Shown: one piece after another, positions 40,481 through 64,000 of the stretch
Layout of the letters: each line of letters starts with the position of its first letter
Position numbering within the stretch: position 1 is the first letter of the stretch
DNA from: Glandiceps talaboti
Taxonomy: Eukaryota; Hemichordata; Enteropneusta; Spengelidae
NCBI RefSeq assembly: GCF_964340395.1
Contig: NC_135554.1
Coordinates: forward strand, 7,856,475 to 7,920,474
Reading direction: 5' to 3'
DNA length: 64,000 nucleotides
Position numbers and translations under genes: made by a program
Notes under the pieces: generated by a model
The model's input: only the letters and a program-made list of their open reading frames with translations
Told to the model about the DNA's origin: nothing
Databases searched by the model: none

Positions 40481-41509
40481 ATATATATTATATTTCGTTA
40501 ATGGTCGATTGTTATATACAATTTATATTTAGTGAGCATCAGTTTTCCACCAATGTTTTTTTTTTCAAATTGAATGTTTGTGTACGAATGACTGTGTACG
40601 AATGAACTGTTTAGCATCTACAATGGTTTATTTTTCATGACTCCTTGGAGAACGTTATTCCCTCTAACTACATTCACCAATTAGTCATACTTTGCATCTA
40701 AATTTATGTAAAGCTATGCTTTGATGTATCATACATGGTTGTTTCGCATTTTTTACTTTTTTGTCGTTTTGCTACGGATGAACCCCGGATTTATATTTGC
40801 AAACAAAGAATAAATGTCCGTACGTGTCGTACAATACAATAACAGTTGGTTATGTTTTTTATCGGATTTAGATGTGGAACTCGAGTTGGTTAGCATGTTC
40901 ATGTTTATGATAACCTATTGAAGTTAAATGTGTCGGACAAGATACAATGTAGTGTGTCGATTAAAGAGGTTTCATGAGTTTAGCGGTGGACAATGCAACA
41001 TCTTTGTTCAAATTGTTTTATGTTACTGTACTTTCGGCCATATGTCTGATAACTTCTCTATGGGAGACACGATTCTCTACCTGTGCATTGAAATTATGCA
41101 TGTTTTTATTCATGTATACATAAGTTATCAGTTCGGACTTTTTTGTATATTTTTGCCAAATTGAGTAAAGAAATGATTAATGATCCCTTCGTGCTACCTA
41201 CACTTTGGGAATGAACTATTGCACGCAAACGTTTTATTATTTTTATTTAAAATTACAATGCTGTGGTAGAATAAATTATCAATCAATGTACAAATCGAAG
41301 ACAGTAATCTAACTAAATCTAACTAAATCTGTCCATGTGTTGTCTGAATAATTCCATATCATGCACACACCACCTAAGATAAGAACTGATTAATGATATT
41401 GGTTGCTGTAGAGGTATCAGGCAGTGGTTTATTAGCTACACCAAATACTACATGGGCGAAATATGAATTATACCCGTCATTCAATACGCATAGGATGGCG
41501 CTTATACTT

Positions 41510-42350
41510 TGCTATGGCAAAATTGTAGCTGAAGACCTGTATGAACAATAGGCCGAGGCAAATTACCTGCTTTGATAAGTCAAATTAAAATTAGATGACT
41601 TGCCCGAATATCGTTTGACCTTAAACGTGGCCAAGATTAATCAGAACTCCATGTGATTTGTAATTACAAAGGAATATAAAAACAGAGACAACCTGCCGCT
41701 TGTTCTAATTTTTGTCGAATGAAGGCGTGACAGTGTATTGAAGACAGAGTGTAGAAGTGAATTTCATATTAATTTCAATATCAATATTTACGCTTGGTAC
41801 AAGTAGTTTGTTTGTCCACTGGTCAATGTACACAATGGCGTGATGACACATTTGGTGAAAAGTATACGACCCGTGTACTTCCTTCAGCTATGTTTACCAA
41901 ACACACCCCCAGTTATGTCATTGCATAGTACATAATATTTTTTTAATGTCTGACACCACGCAATTGTAAAAATAACACACAATATGTACTATGCTAGGGG
42001 TCATTAAATGGTTTTATGCCATGAATAAACACATGGGAATGAAGGGGAAATATGTATTCAGAGTATGTTTATACCAGGGGTTGTCATGCAATGTGGCGTA
42101 TGATAAGTTATGTCTTTCCTAGATACGTCATACGGAAAGAAGAAATACTGATATGATACATTTCTAGAAAATATAGTTTGTGAAAGGTTAACAATTTGAT
42201 GTTACATTTTGCTATGGGGGGTATTTCTCTTTAATTATTTGTGGACTTTGAAACCAAGTATATCGGAAGCTTCTTTAGAACATTACCAAGGCAGATAGTC
42301 ACGATCCACCTAGCTAGTTAAAGCTTAGTCGAATTTGAACCAACTGTTTG
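41510..42350. repeat. Diverged duplication X, copy 1
   Basis: Matches 43710-44597 in order: GTAGCTGAAGACC, GCCCGAATATCG, TGGTGAAAAGTATACG, GGGGTCATTAAATGG, TTGTCATGCAATGTGGCG and TGGACTTTGAAACCAAGTAT. Together with block S this suggests an old tandem duplication of an S+X unit. Confidence 0.75.
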
Positions 42351-42384
42351 TTTTATCTATTATTATATACATAGACCCTCATAT

Positions 42385-42462
42385 TCCCAGGGTGTGACGT
42401 CATAGTATAGTAATATGAAAGCCATACATTTCATATTACTATACTTTGACGTCACACTATAG
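42385..42462. repeat. Hairpin with about 27-bp arms
   Basis: GTGTGACGTCATAGTATAGT and its near complement ACTATACTTTGACGTCACAC flank a spacer of about 12 bases. Small foldback repeat; no host gene nearby. Confidence 0.75.
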
Positions 42463-42682
42463 TAATATGGTCGGAACTAATTTGAATTATTTGTAAACAT
42501 CATCAACCTGTACAGTTACGATTTTGATGTTGTTGTTGTTGTTGTTGTTTGAAAATGGTTTGAACATCGACCATCATCATCAGTGTAAACAGTGAACAAA
42601 TACACCTCTTTTGGACACATCTGTCGCCTTTCGTACAGCCTACGACTAACGTACGTAGACATGCAAAAGGAGTGATCCTGTA

Positions 42683-43260
42683 ACGTTATGCCATTGTCAT
42701 ATATTAGACATTGGCAAGATTTGAAAACATTTTCACTGCGAAGAACTTACCTTTTATTTTTTCAGAGCTTCACCAATATTTTAATGTATATATGACTTCA
42801 GCTTACGTCAATGTTGTTAAACATATGACTACCTAGACACATATGACTACCTGGACATAAATCACTGTCAGGACCTGCTTTTGTTCTCACCACAATCACT
42901 CTGAGACACTTGTTAAAAAGAGTTATACATTTTATTACTGCACTGTGCTTGGTTCGACCTTTGTAATCAGGATGTTAAATGAAACTGGTAATGAAAGTAG
43001 TCGGAAGGATACAATTTTGCATGTTACTGTATCTGTCCAGCGATATCTTTGTATCTCTGGTTTCGATAATTCAATTCAAAAGCCGGCAATTAATGATGCG
43101 AGTTGTTTCTGTTTCTGCCTAGCTGCATTCAAGATAAATATTATACCAAAAAATAAGAAATGCCAACTGTCAATATATCAATATTGTACCATGAACAGTC
43201 AAGTTGTTATTTTTATACAAGTAAAGCACATAAATTGCTGAATAGTCGAATGATTGTTCA
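42683..43260. repeat. Diverged duplication S, copy 2
   Basis: Partner of 37258-39205, with GGCAAGATTTGAAAACATTT near 42714 and CTGGTAATGAAAGTAGTCGG near 42985. An open frame of 98 codons over it shows no recognisable domain and is not preserved in copy 1. Confidence 0.7.
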
Positions 43261-43709
43261 GAGTAGGTTACTACTCATGGATAAACCTATGGTATATTGT
43301 GTCAGATGTATGCAACGAGTGCTCACAAAAGAACAAACGACAGTAAATGTAACAGCCAAAAAGAAATCGCTCCGCGTACACTACGTTGGATTTTAATCAC
43401 ATTGTCCTGAACCCAATCCCGTATTTACGAGGAGCTAACCAGAATCCGTCTTACAATAATGCAATTATTACTACTTTCGAAATTGAAAGAAATCGAACCA
43501 CCAAACACACTGTGCCCGAGCCCTTCTCGAACAGAGTTTTCCGATCATGAAGCACTATACCCGCATGTTTTGGCACATAACACGTTTTAATTGGTTGAGT
43601 GAATTCACTCATCAGTACTATCATGTGGCTCTGTAAAACCTATATATGGTATTGTGTCAGATGTGTGTAACAGGCGCTCACAAAAGAACATATGATTGTA
43701 AACGTATAT

Positions 43710-44249
43710 TTTACTATGACTAAAGTGTAGCTGAAGACCAGTACGAGCAATAGTAAACTTACCTGTGACTTATCCGAATTAGAGAAGACATTGAACTTGC
43801 CCAAGATTAATCAGATCTTGGCATGAGTTCTAGCTATTTAGGCATATAACAAACAGGGTCAACTTGTCTTTTGTAATAAATTTTCGAATGAAGGTGTGGC
43901 AGCGTATTGAATATAGAGTGTAGAAATAAGTGGACTTTCATATTAATTTGAATACAATATTTGCGCTTATCACAATAGTTTGGTTAGTCCACTTATGTTG
44001 TAAGTTCAATGTACACAATGGCGTGAGGCCAAATTTGGTGAAAAGCATACATGTAAGTCTGTTTACCAAACACACCGTCCCCAGTTATATGTCCTTGCAT
44101 ACTGCACAGTATTTTTTTGTGATGTATGGCGCCACGCAACTTAAAATAATAAACAAAATACGTAATTTACTGGGGTCATTGTTTGATGTTATGCTATACA
44201 TAAACACATGTTTAACCGTAATGAAATATCTATTTAGAGTATATTAAGA

Positions 44250-44328
<79 letters not shown>

Positions 44329-44597
44329 AGGGTTTGTCTGCAGTGTGGCGTACGGTGATCCATGTTTTTCCTCCCTCATATGGAAAGAAGAAATACTGAT
44401 ATTTTACGTTTGTAAATAATAATAGAGTTTGTAAAAAGGTTAAACATCTAATGTTACATTTTTCGATGGGAGACATTTCTCTATTATTTTTGGATTCTGA
44501 AACCAAATATAGAGTTAGAACATTGTCCGACAGTTTACCTAGACAGTTGGTCACAATCGACCTAATTAAAGCATGGTCTGAATTTGAAGCAAATGGC
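43710..44597. repeat. Diverged duplication X, copy 2, with an internal TA expansion
   Basis: Partner of 41510-42350. It carries a TA run at 44252-44325 at a place where copy 1 has only a short AT-rich stretch, so the microsatellite grew after the duplication. Confidence 0.75.
44252..44325. repeat. TA microsatellite inside duplication X copy 2
   Basis: About 36 units, absent from copy 1 at 41510-42350. Confidence 0.96.
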
Positions 44598-44748
44598 GTG
44601 ACAACAAAGAAGATCCGGGTGTAAGTAGAAGTGAAACATTCATCTATTCACCATATTTCATATACATTTTGTACATGTTGTTTGACTATATGCTAGTTTT
44701 TGATACACGAGATATTCTCTTCACCTCAGTATAACACATGCATGTATA

Positions 44749-45112
44749 CTGGGTCCAGACTGGCCGTATTACGTACTTAATGTCCTCCTGGACTATTACT
44801 AATCCCATTTTAGCTCATCTCAACGTTCACACTGATTTTTGTGCTACCAACCAGTGTTCATATAAACATCATGATGTCCTGGCGTCCCAATATGATTTTA
44901 GTTTAAACAGATTAGAAAGGAGTCATTCTACAAACATCAGAAAGGTCGAAGACGTTTGGTGACGACAGCCTGTCAATTTGTGATGGATTAGTTCTTCACT
45001 AACCATGGGGGTTCAAACACAGTTGACACCTATCGTTGGGAACTGAACTAGACTGTGCATAGTACTGGAGTACATTGCAACTGAGTACGTAATACGGCCA
45101 GTCTGGACCTAG
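44749..45112. mobile_element. Short element with 26-bp terminal inverted repeats
   Basis: GGTCCAGACTGGCCGTATTA at 44752 onward (continuing to 44777) is the exact reverse complement of 45084-45109. Adding three outer bases extends the arms with one mismatch. About 306 bases lie between, with no transposase. A non-autonomous DNA transposon is likely. No clear target-site duplication was found. Confidence 0.75.
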
Positions 45113-45114
45113 AC

Positions 45115-47889
45115 TGTATGACACAGTACTGCGCATCAGCGTTGTTATATATAATGAAATGAATTTCTCTATCTCGAAAGAAAAAACAACAACAGTAATG
45201 TCTTCACAATGATGTCATACATCACATCAATAATAGACTTTCTAGATATGCCAGTTAGGCGAAAAAAAGGTCAGCGCGCGCATCACGTCGGTCTTTTATG
45301 TGTGTTTGTCCAGCCCGTGCAGTCTGCAGATCTGGGGGAAACAGAAAATTAACCTTCCCTACTTCAGTGAGGACAACTGCAGAGCCAATCGTGAACAAGC
45401 AAATGCCATCTGCCCCACATACACACTTGCTTTAAAGAACTAAACAAAAAGAAGAGTAACTAACTATCATAAATAGTAAATTGAGTGACTTGTTAGTTGA
45501 GGATAGTAAAAAAAATAAAGCAAAAAAAAGAAGAAAACACGTCCTCGTACCACTTTAGACAGAATCCCCTGACCACAAACAGTTCTTCTCTTTTTTGGCC
45601 TTAAATCAAGTTCCTTTCTTCGTTTAAACAAACAAATAGGACACCATCGTTAATAAGAAACCAACAATTCTCCTCTCTGAGTGCTGTTGTATACAAACAA
45701 ATCTTACCGTTTATTATCTAATCAGTTTATGCCGAGCTCATAGCTACCTGTGCACCACATACAATAAAAGCAACATATAATGTAATATAACCTGTATCGT
45801 GTAGTTATCCATATTTTAGTGTTCTGATTTGAATTTAAGTGTCTATCTTACAAAACGGGAAGTTCAACTACCATGGTAATGTTTGCATAATTGTTGTGCC
45901 ATTTCCGCAACAAATTTAACGTGACACCCCTTTTCCTTACGACTCATCTTATTGTGCGGGAATTTCCGCTGAACAACAACACTTGGCGGATTAAACAAAT
46001 TGTTAACTGCAGCTAATAACTCAATACATGTGCCAATTTCAATCAGACCTGTCACAACTGGAATATAGAATTGTTTGCATTAATGTGTGCACGTCACTTT
46101 GTTTCACGTTCAATGTGTCCATATCACATTTGAAACGAGTGAGCTGTTGATAAACCCGAGTCAATTACAACCAAGCATAGCAAAAATGTCAGACATTGAG
46201 CACAGCGTTTGAGCATTTCACTTTGTTTCACAACTTTTTCGATAAAGTCAGAATGACAACCATACATATAGTAATATTATAAGGTTTCATAATATGCTCA
46301 TACTGGACGTACATTATATAGCGATTTCATGTTGGTATTTATGTCAACAGATGTCTTGTAAGTAAGGAAGTAAGTAGGGTGTTAATACGCTAACGTTGTG
46401 AAGTATGTTATTGAAGACACATATCATTATGTCAAGTAGATGAATAATGAATTACCTTCGTAAAAATAGCTACATCGCCGACGCCCTTTATGAGCACATG
46501 ATAAAAGTGTTAGTTTTTATTTCTATTGACGTTGTCGACATTATGGCCCACTTGAAAGAATTCAAGCACATGCCATCGTAGAGTAAGTATCCGTCTCCTT
46601 CGATTTTATAATAAAAAGAACGGTCTGACAAAGAAAAGAGGAGGAATGCAAATACACAAATAATGCTAAGAATTTCCGTGGTTGCAGAAGAACAAACTTC
46701 GTTTAAGGTGACCGTTATAGATTGTATACCTCGACCAGAGAGTCATAGTTGAGATAAGAGCATTCAATAAACAGTACAAATAAACTAAGTGAAATAACAT
46801 GACACATTTTGATGCGGATACTTCCTATATGTCGTTGGTTAACCAATGACTTAGATGATTAAGGGTATAATGTAGGTTGCATAGATTACGGGTATAATTT
46901 GTCGATATTTTTATAAAATCATGTAATAAGGTTTGTAGTGGTGAGGTCAACAGATCGTAATCGCAACATTGGCCGGCTTCAAGTAACACCCGTACATGTA
47001 CGGTATATGTACTCCTGCTTGCAAATTATTTAGGTCTATCATGTATATTCTCGGATGATGAAATGGGACATGTCAGAATTCGGGTAGAGTAAGTTATGTT
47101 ATGTGGTAAATATTGATTTTAAGTACAAATATGGCCGCCATTTGGTCAAATTTGGATATATGGCAAAACAAAGTGATGTGTGTACCAATTCACAGGTCAC
47201 CTATGTGCCAGGTATTTGATGAAATAGCATATTGCATTCCTCAGACATGAAATAATACGGACGGACATTGCACACATGAATGGCAGGCACGGATGGAGGC
47301 AAATATGAACGAAACTGTTAGAGCCATAAATAGCACTCCCTAGAGGTAGACACTGATACTGCAAATATATTTTGTAACTTCCGAAAATTAGAGGCAACCA
47401 TAACAAATATAAAATTATACCTGTTCAGTTTTCAAATCGAATGATGCTTGCCCAGACATCATCGCCAAACAGCATTATGATGAAAAATCTATAACAATTC
47501 AAAGGCAAAGGACTCGTGAAGTCGAACCCAGTCGATGATAGTGCACGTGGTGTGTACATTCTCTCAGATACCTTGAACAATTTCTGCGCTCGTTTTGAGA
47601 AGAAGAATTTAGAATCTCCTTTTGGCCGAGAAATTAAGCAAGACACTTCACATTTACTATAACTGTTTGTTTCGGACGCATATATACAGAAGACCACAAC
47701 TGTAAAAAATGCACGCAAAGTGACTGGCCCGAGTGATATTCAATTCCCGGGCCCTTAATTCATGTGCTACCCTGTTGTCATCGGTCTTTAAGGATATTTT
47801 TAATATTTCTCTTTCCGGGTCTACATGTCTAAAAACTGTTTTATCATACCAGTGGCAAAGAAGTCTCGAGTTTCTTGCCTTTAAGTAAT
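45115..47889. other. Region between the genes, nothing certain
   Basis: Apart from the open frame at 45864-46055, no feature is supported. A 98-codon frame at 47425-47718 begins with TTG, not ATG. Stretches 48961-49989 and 50028-50633 are also without recognised features. Confidence 0.4.
45864..46055 (-). other. Open frame of unknown nature, possible orphan exon
   Basis: 64 codons with balanced, protein-like composition (GTCIELLAAVNNLF, then KMSRKEKGCHVKFVAEMAQQ). Preceded by GTGACAG, a possible acceptor, and closed by TGA; a GTAGTT at the end could be a donor. There is no ATG at its start. It could be a fragment of a transposon ORF or an upstream exon. Confidence 0.3.
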
Positions 47890-48960
47890 AACAGACCCGT
47901 CCGCTTGAGTTGACATCTGTTGTTATGAAGTGTTTTGAACGACTTGTCCTAAATCATATTAGATCTGTGTTTACTACAGTCTCTAAACCCCTACCAATTT
48001 GTGTATTGTTCCAATAATCAGTAGAAGAGGACATTTCCTTGGCGCTACATTCGATTTTAACTCACCTCGATGGACGTGACTTGTATCATGTGTGGAGGCT
48101 CTTTGTTGACTTCAGTTCCGCACTCAGTACTATAACTCCATCAAAAATGTTTACTAAATTCACCATCTAGGAATCTGTTCTTCTATTTTCAGGTGTATCT
48201 TTATGATAGACCACAGACAATATAGATTCACAATCACATTTCCTCTTCGGTGTCCTTTGTTTTAAACATATTGGTGCGGTACTCTGTATTCACGTTTTAC
48301 ACATTATCAAATTGTACACCCAAGTAGGAGGACATTATAATTGTCATGCTTGTTTATAACACTTGCAATATATTGGTTTGCGTACGTATAGGGCAGAAGT
48401 TAAGAACGTGGTCCAAAGGTGTCAAGTGAACAATCTCGAACTCAATATCAATAAGACCAAGGAAGTGATTATTGGTTTAGGGAAATAGCATGTTGCATGT
48501 CTGAGACATGACGCATTACGGACTGACACACGCAAGCACGGATGGACGCACAGACAGATGGAACCTCATGCTCCAATGAATGTAAATGGGGCAGGTGTTG
48601 CAATTGTAAGAATTTTCAAATTTTTAGGCATCCACACATTTTGCCATGGTGTACCAGTTCCTTGTAAAGAAAACCAGCCCATTTATTTTCTCATACGCCC
48701 TGAAAAAAATCGGCACGGTCAAGATATTTCAGTCAGTTTTTATTACCCAACCATTGGAAGTGTGTTAACTAACTCTGTCATGGACTGGTTCCTGAATGAG
48801 TAAAGTGCACTCCAAAAAGAATTGTCTGCACCACAGAAAGAATCATGGCGCCGAAATGCCCTCGTGATCACCATACTCCATCTATCACTCAAGGAGTATC
48901 CTCAAGTCAACATCCATCGCACAAGATTCACGTCATCCGCATGTTTGTTTAAAACTTTTT
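47890..48960 (+). mobile_element. Decayed LINE reverse transcriptase
   Basis: Segments in shifting frames, in the right order for a non-LTR reverse transcriptase: LTSVVMKCFERLVLNHIRSV near 47905, LALHSILTHLDGRDLYHVW and LFVDFSSALSTITPSK near 48050-48150 (motif A region), NNLELNINKTKEVIIG near 48430-48475, and IVRIFKFLGIH near 48600. Several frameshifts and stops make it inactive. Probably CR1/L2/Rex-like, but the clade is not assigned. Confidence 0.8.
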
Positions 48961-49989
48961 AAACGCTTTGGTCGATACTTTCGTAGTATAAAAATGCCCT
49001 CTGAACGCTTAAGGAAAAGCATTGCCCCCTTCTGCAATCCGTTTTTTTTTTAACGAGTAACGTTTTTCACTTTTATGTTGTTTTTTTATCCGTCCTTTTA
49101 GTGCACTTATTTACATTGTTTTTAAGAGCGCTTGTGAATAGTTACATTCCGCTTTTTACATATAGTAATATAAATTAACTGCATCTGAATGTTGTGAAGT
49201 ACGTATTTAAAATCAATAAGATAGTTGCGTTGGCAAGTTGTGGTGAGCACCTAGCAACTAATCAATATCGAAGCATTTAAATGCAGAATATCATATACGT
49301 GTAAGTGCTGCTCTGCTCTGGCTACATTGCTATAGGTACACCTGTATTGTAGTAATGTTTATAAAATGACCTCCATGTAACTTAATTTAGTGGCTGGAAG
49401 CTGTCTTTGTTTAGTTCTTGTACGTTCAGAATCCCTGGTGGGAGGTCTTTTATCGTTCTAGACTTTGTAGCGACCAAATTACTTTGTCTTTTTCAAATCA
49501 GAATCTTACCAAGCAATGTATCTATGCATCTAACGCACTTTCGATGTGACCCAACCTGATTAAAATCTGAAGTTGTATACATGGTGAGATCAATAGAATG
49601 ATACCAGCGACTTTCAGGTAGGCAACAATTCCCCAATGGGAAGATTTTATTCAGGAGTAGTGACTACGTCTTTGACAACATTAAACTATAGACACTTTCA
49701 ATGGGAAACAAATGTGAGAAATAATAGCCTTACCAACGAACGTCGGTTATTATGCTGCTCATATCCAAGACACATTTACACTGGTAAGTTACAATGTCAA
49801 AAACATAGTGAAATATTCAAAACCACAATGTGAAATGCCATTCAAAGTATATAAACCGATGAATTATAATGTTCAATCAGCAAACATTTCACTGCTGTGT
49901 AATTATCACAAATGTACGTATTTGATATTGACATTCTTACCAGGAAAGGAGATGTTTCTACACAAGCTGTATTTGTTCAATGTTTACAC

Positions 49990-50026
<37 letters not shown>

Positions 50027-50027
50027 C
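49990..50027. repeat. GAT microsatellite
   Basis: About twelve GAT units; the poly-Asp frame through it is a by-product. Confidence 0.95.
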
Positions 50028-50629
50028 GACATTCGGTAGTCCATAAATTCAACATGCAGCCATTATTATTCTGGTATCAACACGAAGTCTACTTAATAGT
50101 AGTGTAACTGCTATGCTAGACGCTCCCCAGGATATTTTATTTACTGTAACGCGAAGGTCGCTACTGAGGGCGCTAGCCCGGAAGTTCACAGGTAACCAGT
50201 TCCTCTGTCTGGTATGGGCGAAGGTATTTATTAACGTGAGCTTTATTCAACAACCCCTAAAAGCGCAGATCCAAGGTCTTAATACAATTTTAATTGATAC
50301 AGGTTAGGTTTGTAAAGGTGTTCTAGTGTGAATGTCATGTGACGCCATATCTAGGTTGTGTTTGACATATTCTGTGCTTGAGATAGAAGGCGATATGACT
50401 GACAATCTGATGGTTTTTTTGTCAATTGTTTACTTTGATGCAAATGCCCAATATTCGATAAAACACGAAGTATAAAACCTTATTTCCCGGATGTCTTATT
50501 AATTGTAAAGCAATGTTTTCACTGCAAAATTGTCATATGCATATTTAGCAACAGTTAATAACAGTATAGTAACTTGAAATGTATGAACTTCATTTTGCTG
50601 TACTTTGATGTCACAACCTCTGAATATGG

Positions 50630-50633
<4 letters not shown>

Positions 50634-50709
<76 letters not shown>

Positions 50710-50715
50710 CTTATG

Positions 50716-50793
<78 letters not shown>
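50634..50793. repeat. Double TA microsatellite
   Basis: Two runs of about 37 units separated by a short non-TA linker (ACTTATGATA). Confidence 0.97.
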
Positions 50794-50794
<1 letters not shown>

Positions 50795-51549
50795 AAGTGA
50801 GCTATAGCTACATGGGGAACTTATCATCCATCATAACAGCACAGACTGAAGTGTGACCTTTATACGTTTATTAGGGAGAAAATTCTTAATGTATCACCTC
50901 GAAGACGATTTTCATTATATATTAAAGTCCCGAAAAGCTCTCCAAACTTTGCCACGTGGAAGCAAACGTCCGGTCCATTTGAAAAAGCTAAATAAATGGG
51001 GTTCAGATCCTGTTTCGAAAGAAATTGACAATCTCTAATTTTACCATGGAGTTAATATAGTATTTGGCAGCCATATTGGATTCTAAAATGTCTCAATTTT
51101 GGTAACATTTTGACCTCTATTTCAAGAATTGGTATGGTGACCCCTGATTTTCTTTGAAATCAGAAGGGGTTGGAGTTTTTTGAAAGAAGTAACAGCACGC
51201 AAGAGTTTAAACAGTTTATTTCTGAGGGTTTTTTTTTACTTTAAGGCTTGCAGTATTCTTATAAGAGTTATCTGGCAGGCTTAATATCGGAAGGCAGTAA
51301 TTATGTTCAGTGTGTGCGTCTCAAACACATAATTATCTCGTTCAAGATACACATGCAAGAACTATACTACGGATATGTTAAATTTCGCACATACCATTTG
51401 ATACACTCATATTGCTAATTGTGAATGATGAGTGAGATGTCATCGATGACGAATGATTCCCTCATATCGATCGTAACTCTCAGAGCCTAGGTGAGGAACC
51501 ATCTGGTAGACTTTCAAGAAGGGAATGATGCGTATGTTAGTACAACATT

Positions 51550-51783
51550 TGAATGAATGAATGAATTATTGAATGAATGAATGAATGAATGAATGAATGA
51601 ATGAATGAATGAATGAATGAATGAATGGAGGAATGAATGGAGGAATGAATGGATGAATTGAAGTTTACACTATTCATAAGTTGATCAGAACTGACGCTTG
51701 TAGTACATATGCTTAGTACAAAATTTGAATGAATGAATGAATGAATGAATGAATGAATGAATGAATGAATGCATGAATGAATT
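51550..51783. repeat. TGAA microsatellite blocks, duplicated with flank
   Basis: Two TGAA blocks (51550-51657 and 51727-51783) followed by related flanks (GAAGTTTACACTATTCATAA and GATGTTTACACTGTATTCAT, each then ACTGACGCTTGTAGTA). The flank duplicated together with the microsatellite. Confidence 0.93.
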
Positions 51784-52174
51784 GATGTTTACACTGTATT
51801 CATCAGTTCAGGACTGACGCTTGTAGTAAATATGCTATCTTAGTAAAACATTTAACTTAAGTAAAAAACTGAGTACATATTTCTGTTGAAATCAGATAAA
51901 GAGAAGTGTAAAAGAAATGCTAGTAAGTGTGAATACGTTGAAAATCGAACTTAAATTCTGACTTTGAAACATGAAGTTTCCTCTTGAATATCTGACTACG
52001 TTTTTATGTGACATTAAAGAGGTAAATTTTATTGTTACATCTAAAGATTTGGAATAAAACGTGTGAAGGTGAATTAAACTGTTTCCTAAATTACTAATGA
52101 CAGGATTAGTAAACTTTTAAGGTATTATTTGTTTAGAGAGTTGAAAGTAACTAGTCCCAACACAAAAGAGAGAA

Positions 52175-52225
<51 letters not shown>

Positions 52226-52227
52226 GG
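52175..52227. repeat. CAGA microsatellite
   Basis: About thirteen CAGA units, then imperfect CAAA/CAGG units to about 52295, in the 3' flank of gene 2. Confidence 0.95.
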
Positions 52228-52486
52228 CAAACAAGCAAATAAACAAACAAGCAAACAAACAATCAGACAGGCAAACAAACATAAACAGACAGGGAAGGGA
52301 AAAGGAGAAATAGTGAATAATGAAGGTGTACTTGAGTTCAATCACCACGAGTATTCATATAATATCCATCTCTGTAAAACGAAACATAAGTGCGAAATTA
52401 TTAACAATAGGAATCTTGGATCGCATTCATGCTTTGAAATGGTCTTCAAATTGCTGTCATAACACAAAATACAGGTACCCACCTCT

Positions 52487-64000
<11,514 letters not shown>

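Noticed and set aside
42945-43241. 98-codon open frame in duplication S copy 2
   Set aside because: The homologous stretch at 38.8-39.1 kb does not keep the frame, and changes between the copies are not codon-patterned.
47425-47718. Open frame with a signal-peptide-like hydrophobic start
   Set aside because: Its first codon is TTG, not ATG, no splice sites frame it, and nothing downstream resembles an ectodomain. Not accepted as the start of gene 1.
49808-50107. Open frame with a poly-Asp tract
   Set aside because: The tract is a GAT microsatellite, and the rest has no recognisable domain.

Overview
The window is animal nuclear DNA: AT-rich, full of microsatellites (TA, GA, ATGT, GAAA and others) and split by many short GT-AG introns. 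The protein families and decayed non-LTR retrotransposons suggest a marine invertebrate. I cannot name the species, and the sequence does not settle whether it is a lophotrochozoan or an invertebrate deuterostome.

The genes are two receptor-type protein tyrosine phosphatases (RPTPs) in tandem, both on the minus strand. Every exon below was read by hand from the reverse complement. Splice sites and reading phases agree from exon to exon. Gene 1 is visible as 29 exons from 30452 down to a stop at 3316, about 1354 residues. In protein order it has three trefoil (P-type) domains, an EGF-like module, an Ig-like domain, four fibronectin III domains, one membrane span, a catalytic phosphatase domain D1 (WPD and [10 protein letters not shown] intact) and a degenerate domain D2 (WPA, HCRNGLGRSG). 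The signal peptide and first exons are not found; one weak candidate exon lies at 32072-32148. Gene 2 is the intracellular half of a paralogue, 16 exons from 61891 to a stop at 52487, with nearly the same exon lengths and the same live-D1/dead-D2 arrangement. Its ectodomain lies beyond the right edge.

Upstream of gene 2's juxtamembrane exon are two further copies of that exon (62882-63076 and 63918 to the edge), spaced about 1.0-1.2 kb with related intron sequence. The two complete copies both carry YQNV, a pYxN-type Grb2 SH2 docking motif. This array and the trefoil-bearing RPTP ectodomain are the most interesting features here.

Layout: 1-3.3 kb, flank with a LINE relic and GA/AATAC repeats; 3.3-30.5 kb, gene 1, whose introns hold TA-flanked palindromes, an 820-bp element in two copies with an inverted hairpin loop, a 600-bp direct duplication and LINE relics; 30.5-52.4 kb, no certain exon, with a foldback element, a degenerate tandem duplication (37.3-44.6 kb), a TIR element and a LINE reverse transcriptase relic; 52.5-64 kb, gene 2. 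No RNA gene or CRISPR array was seen.
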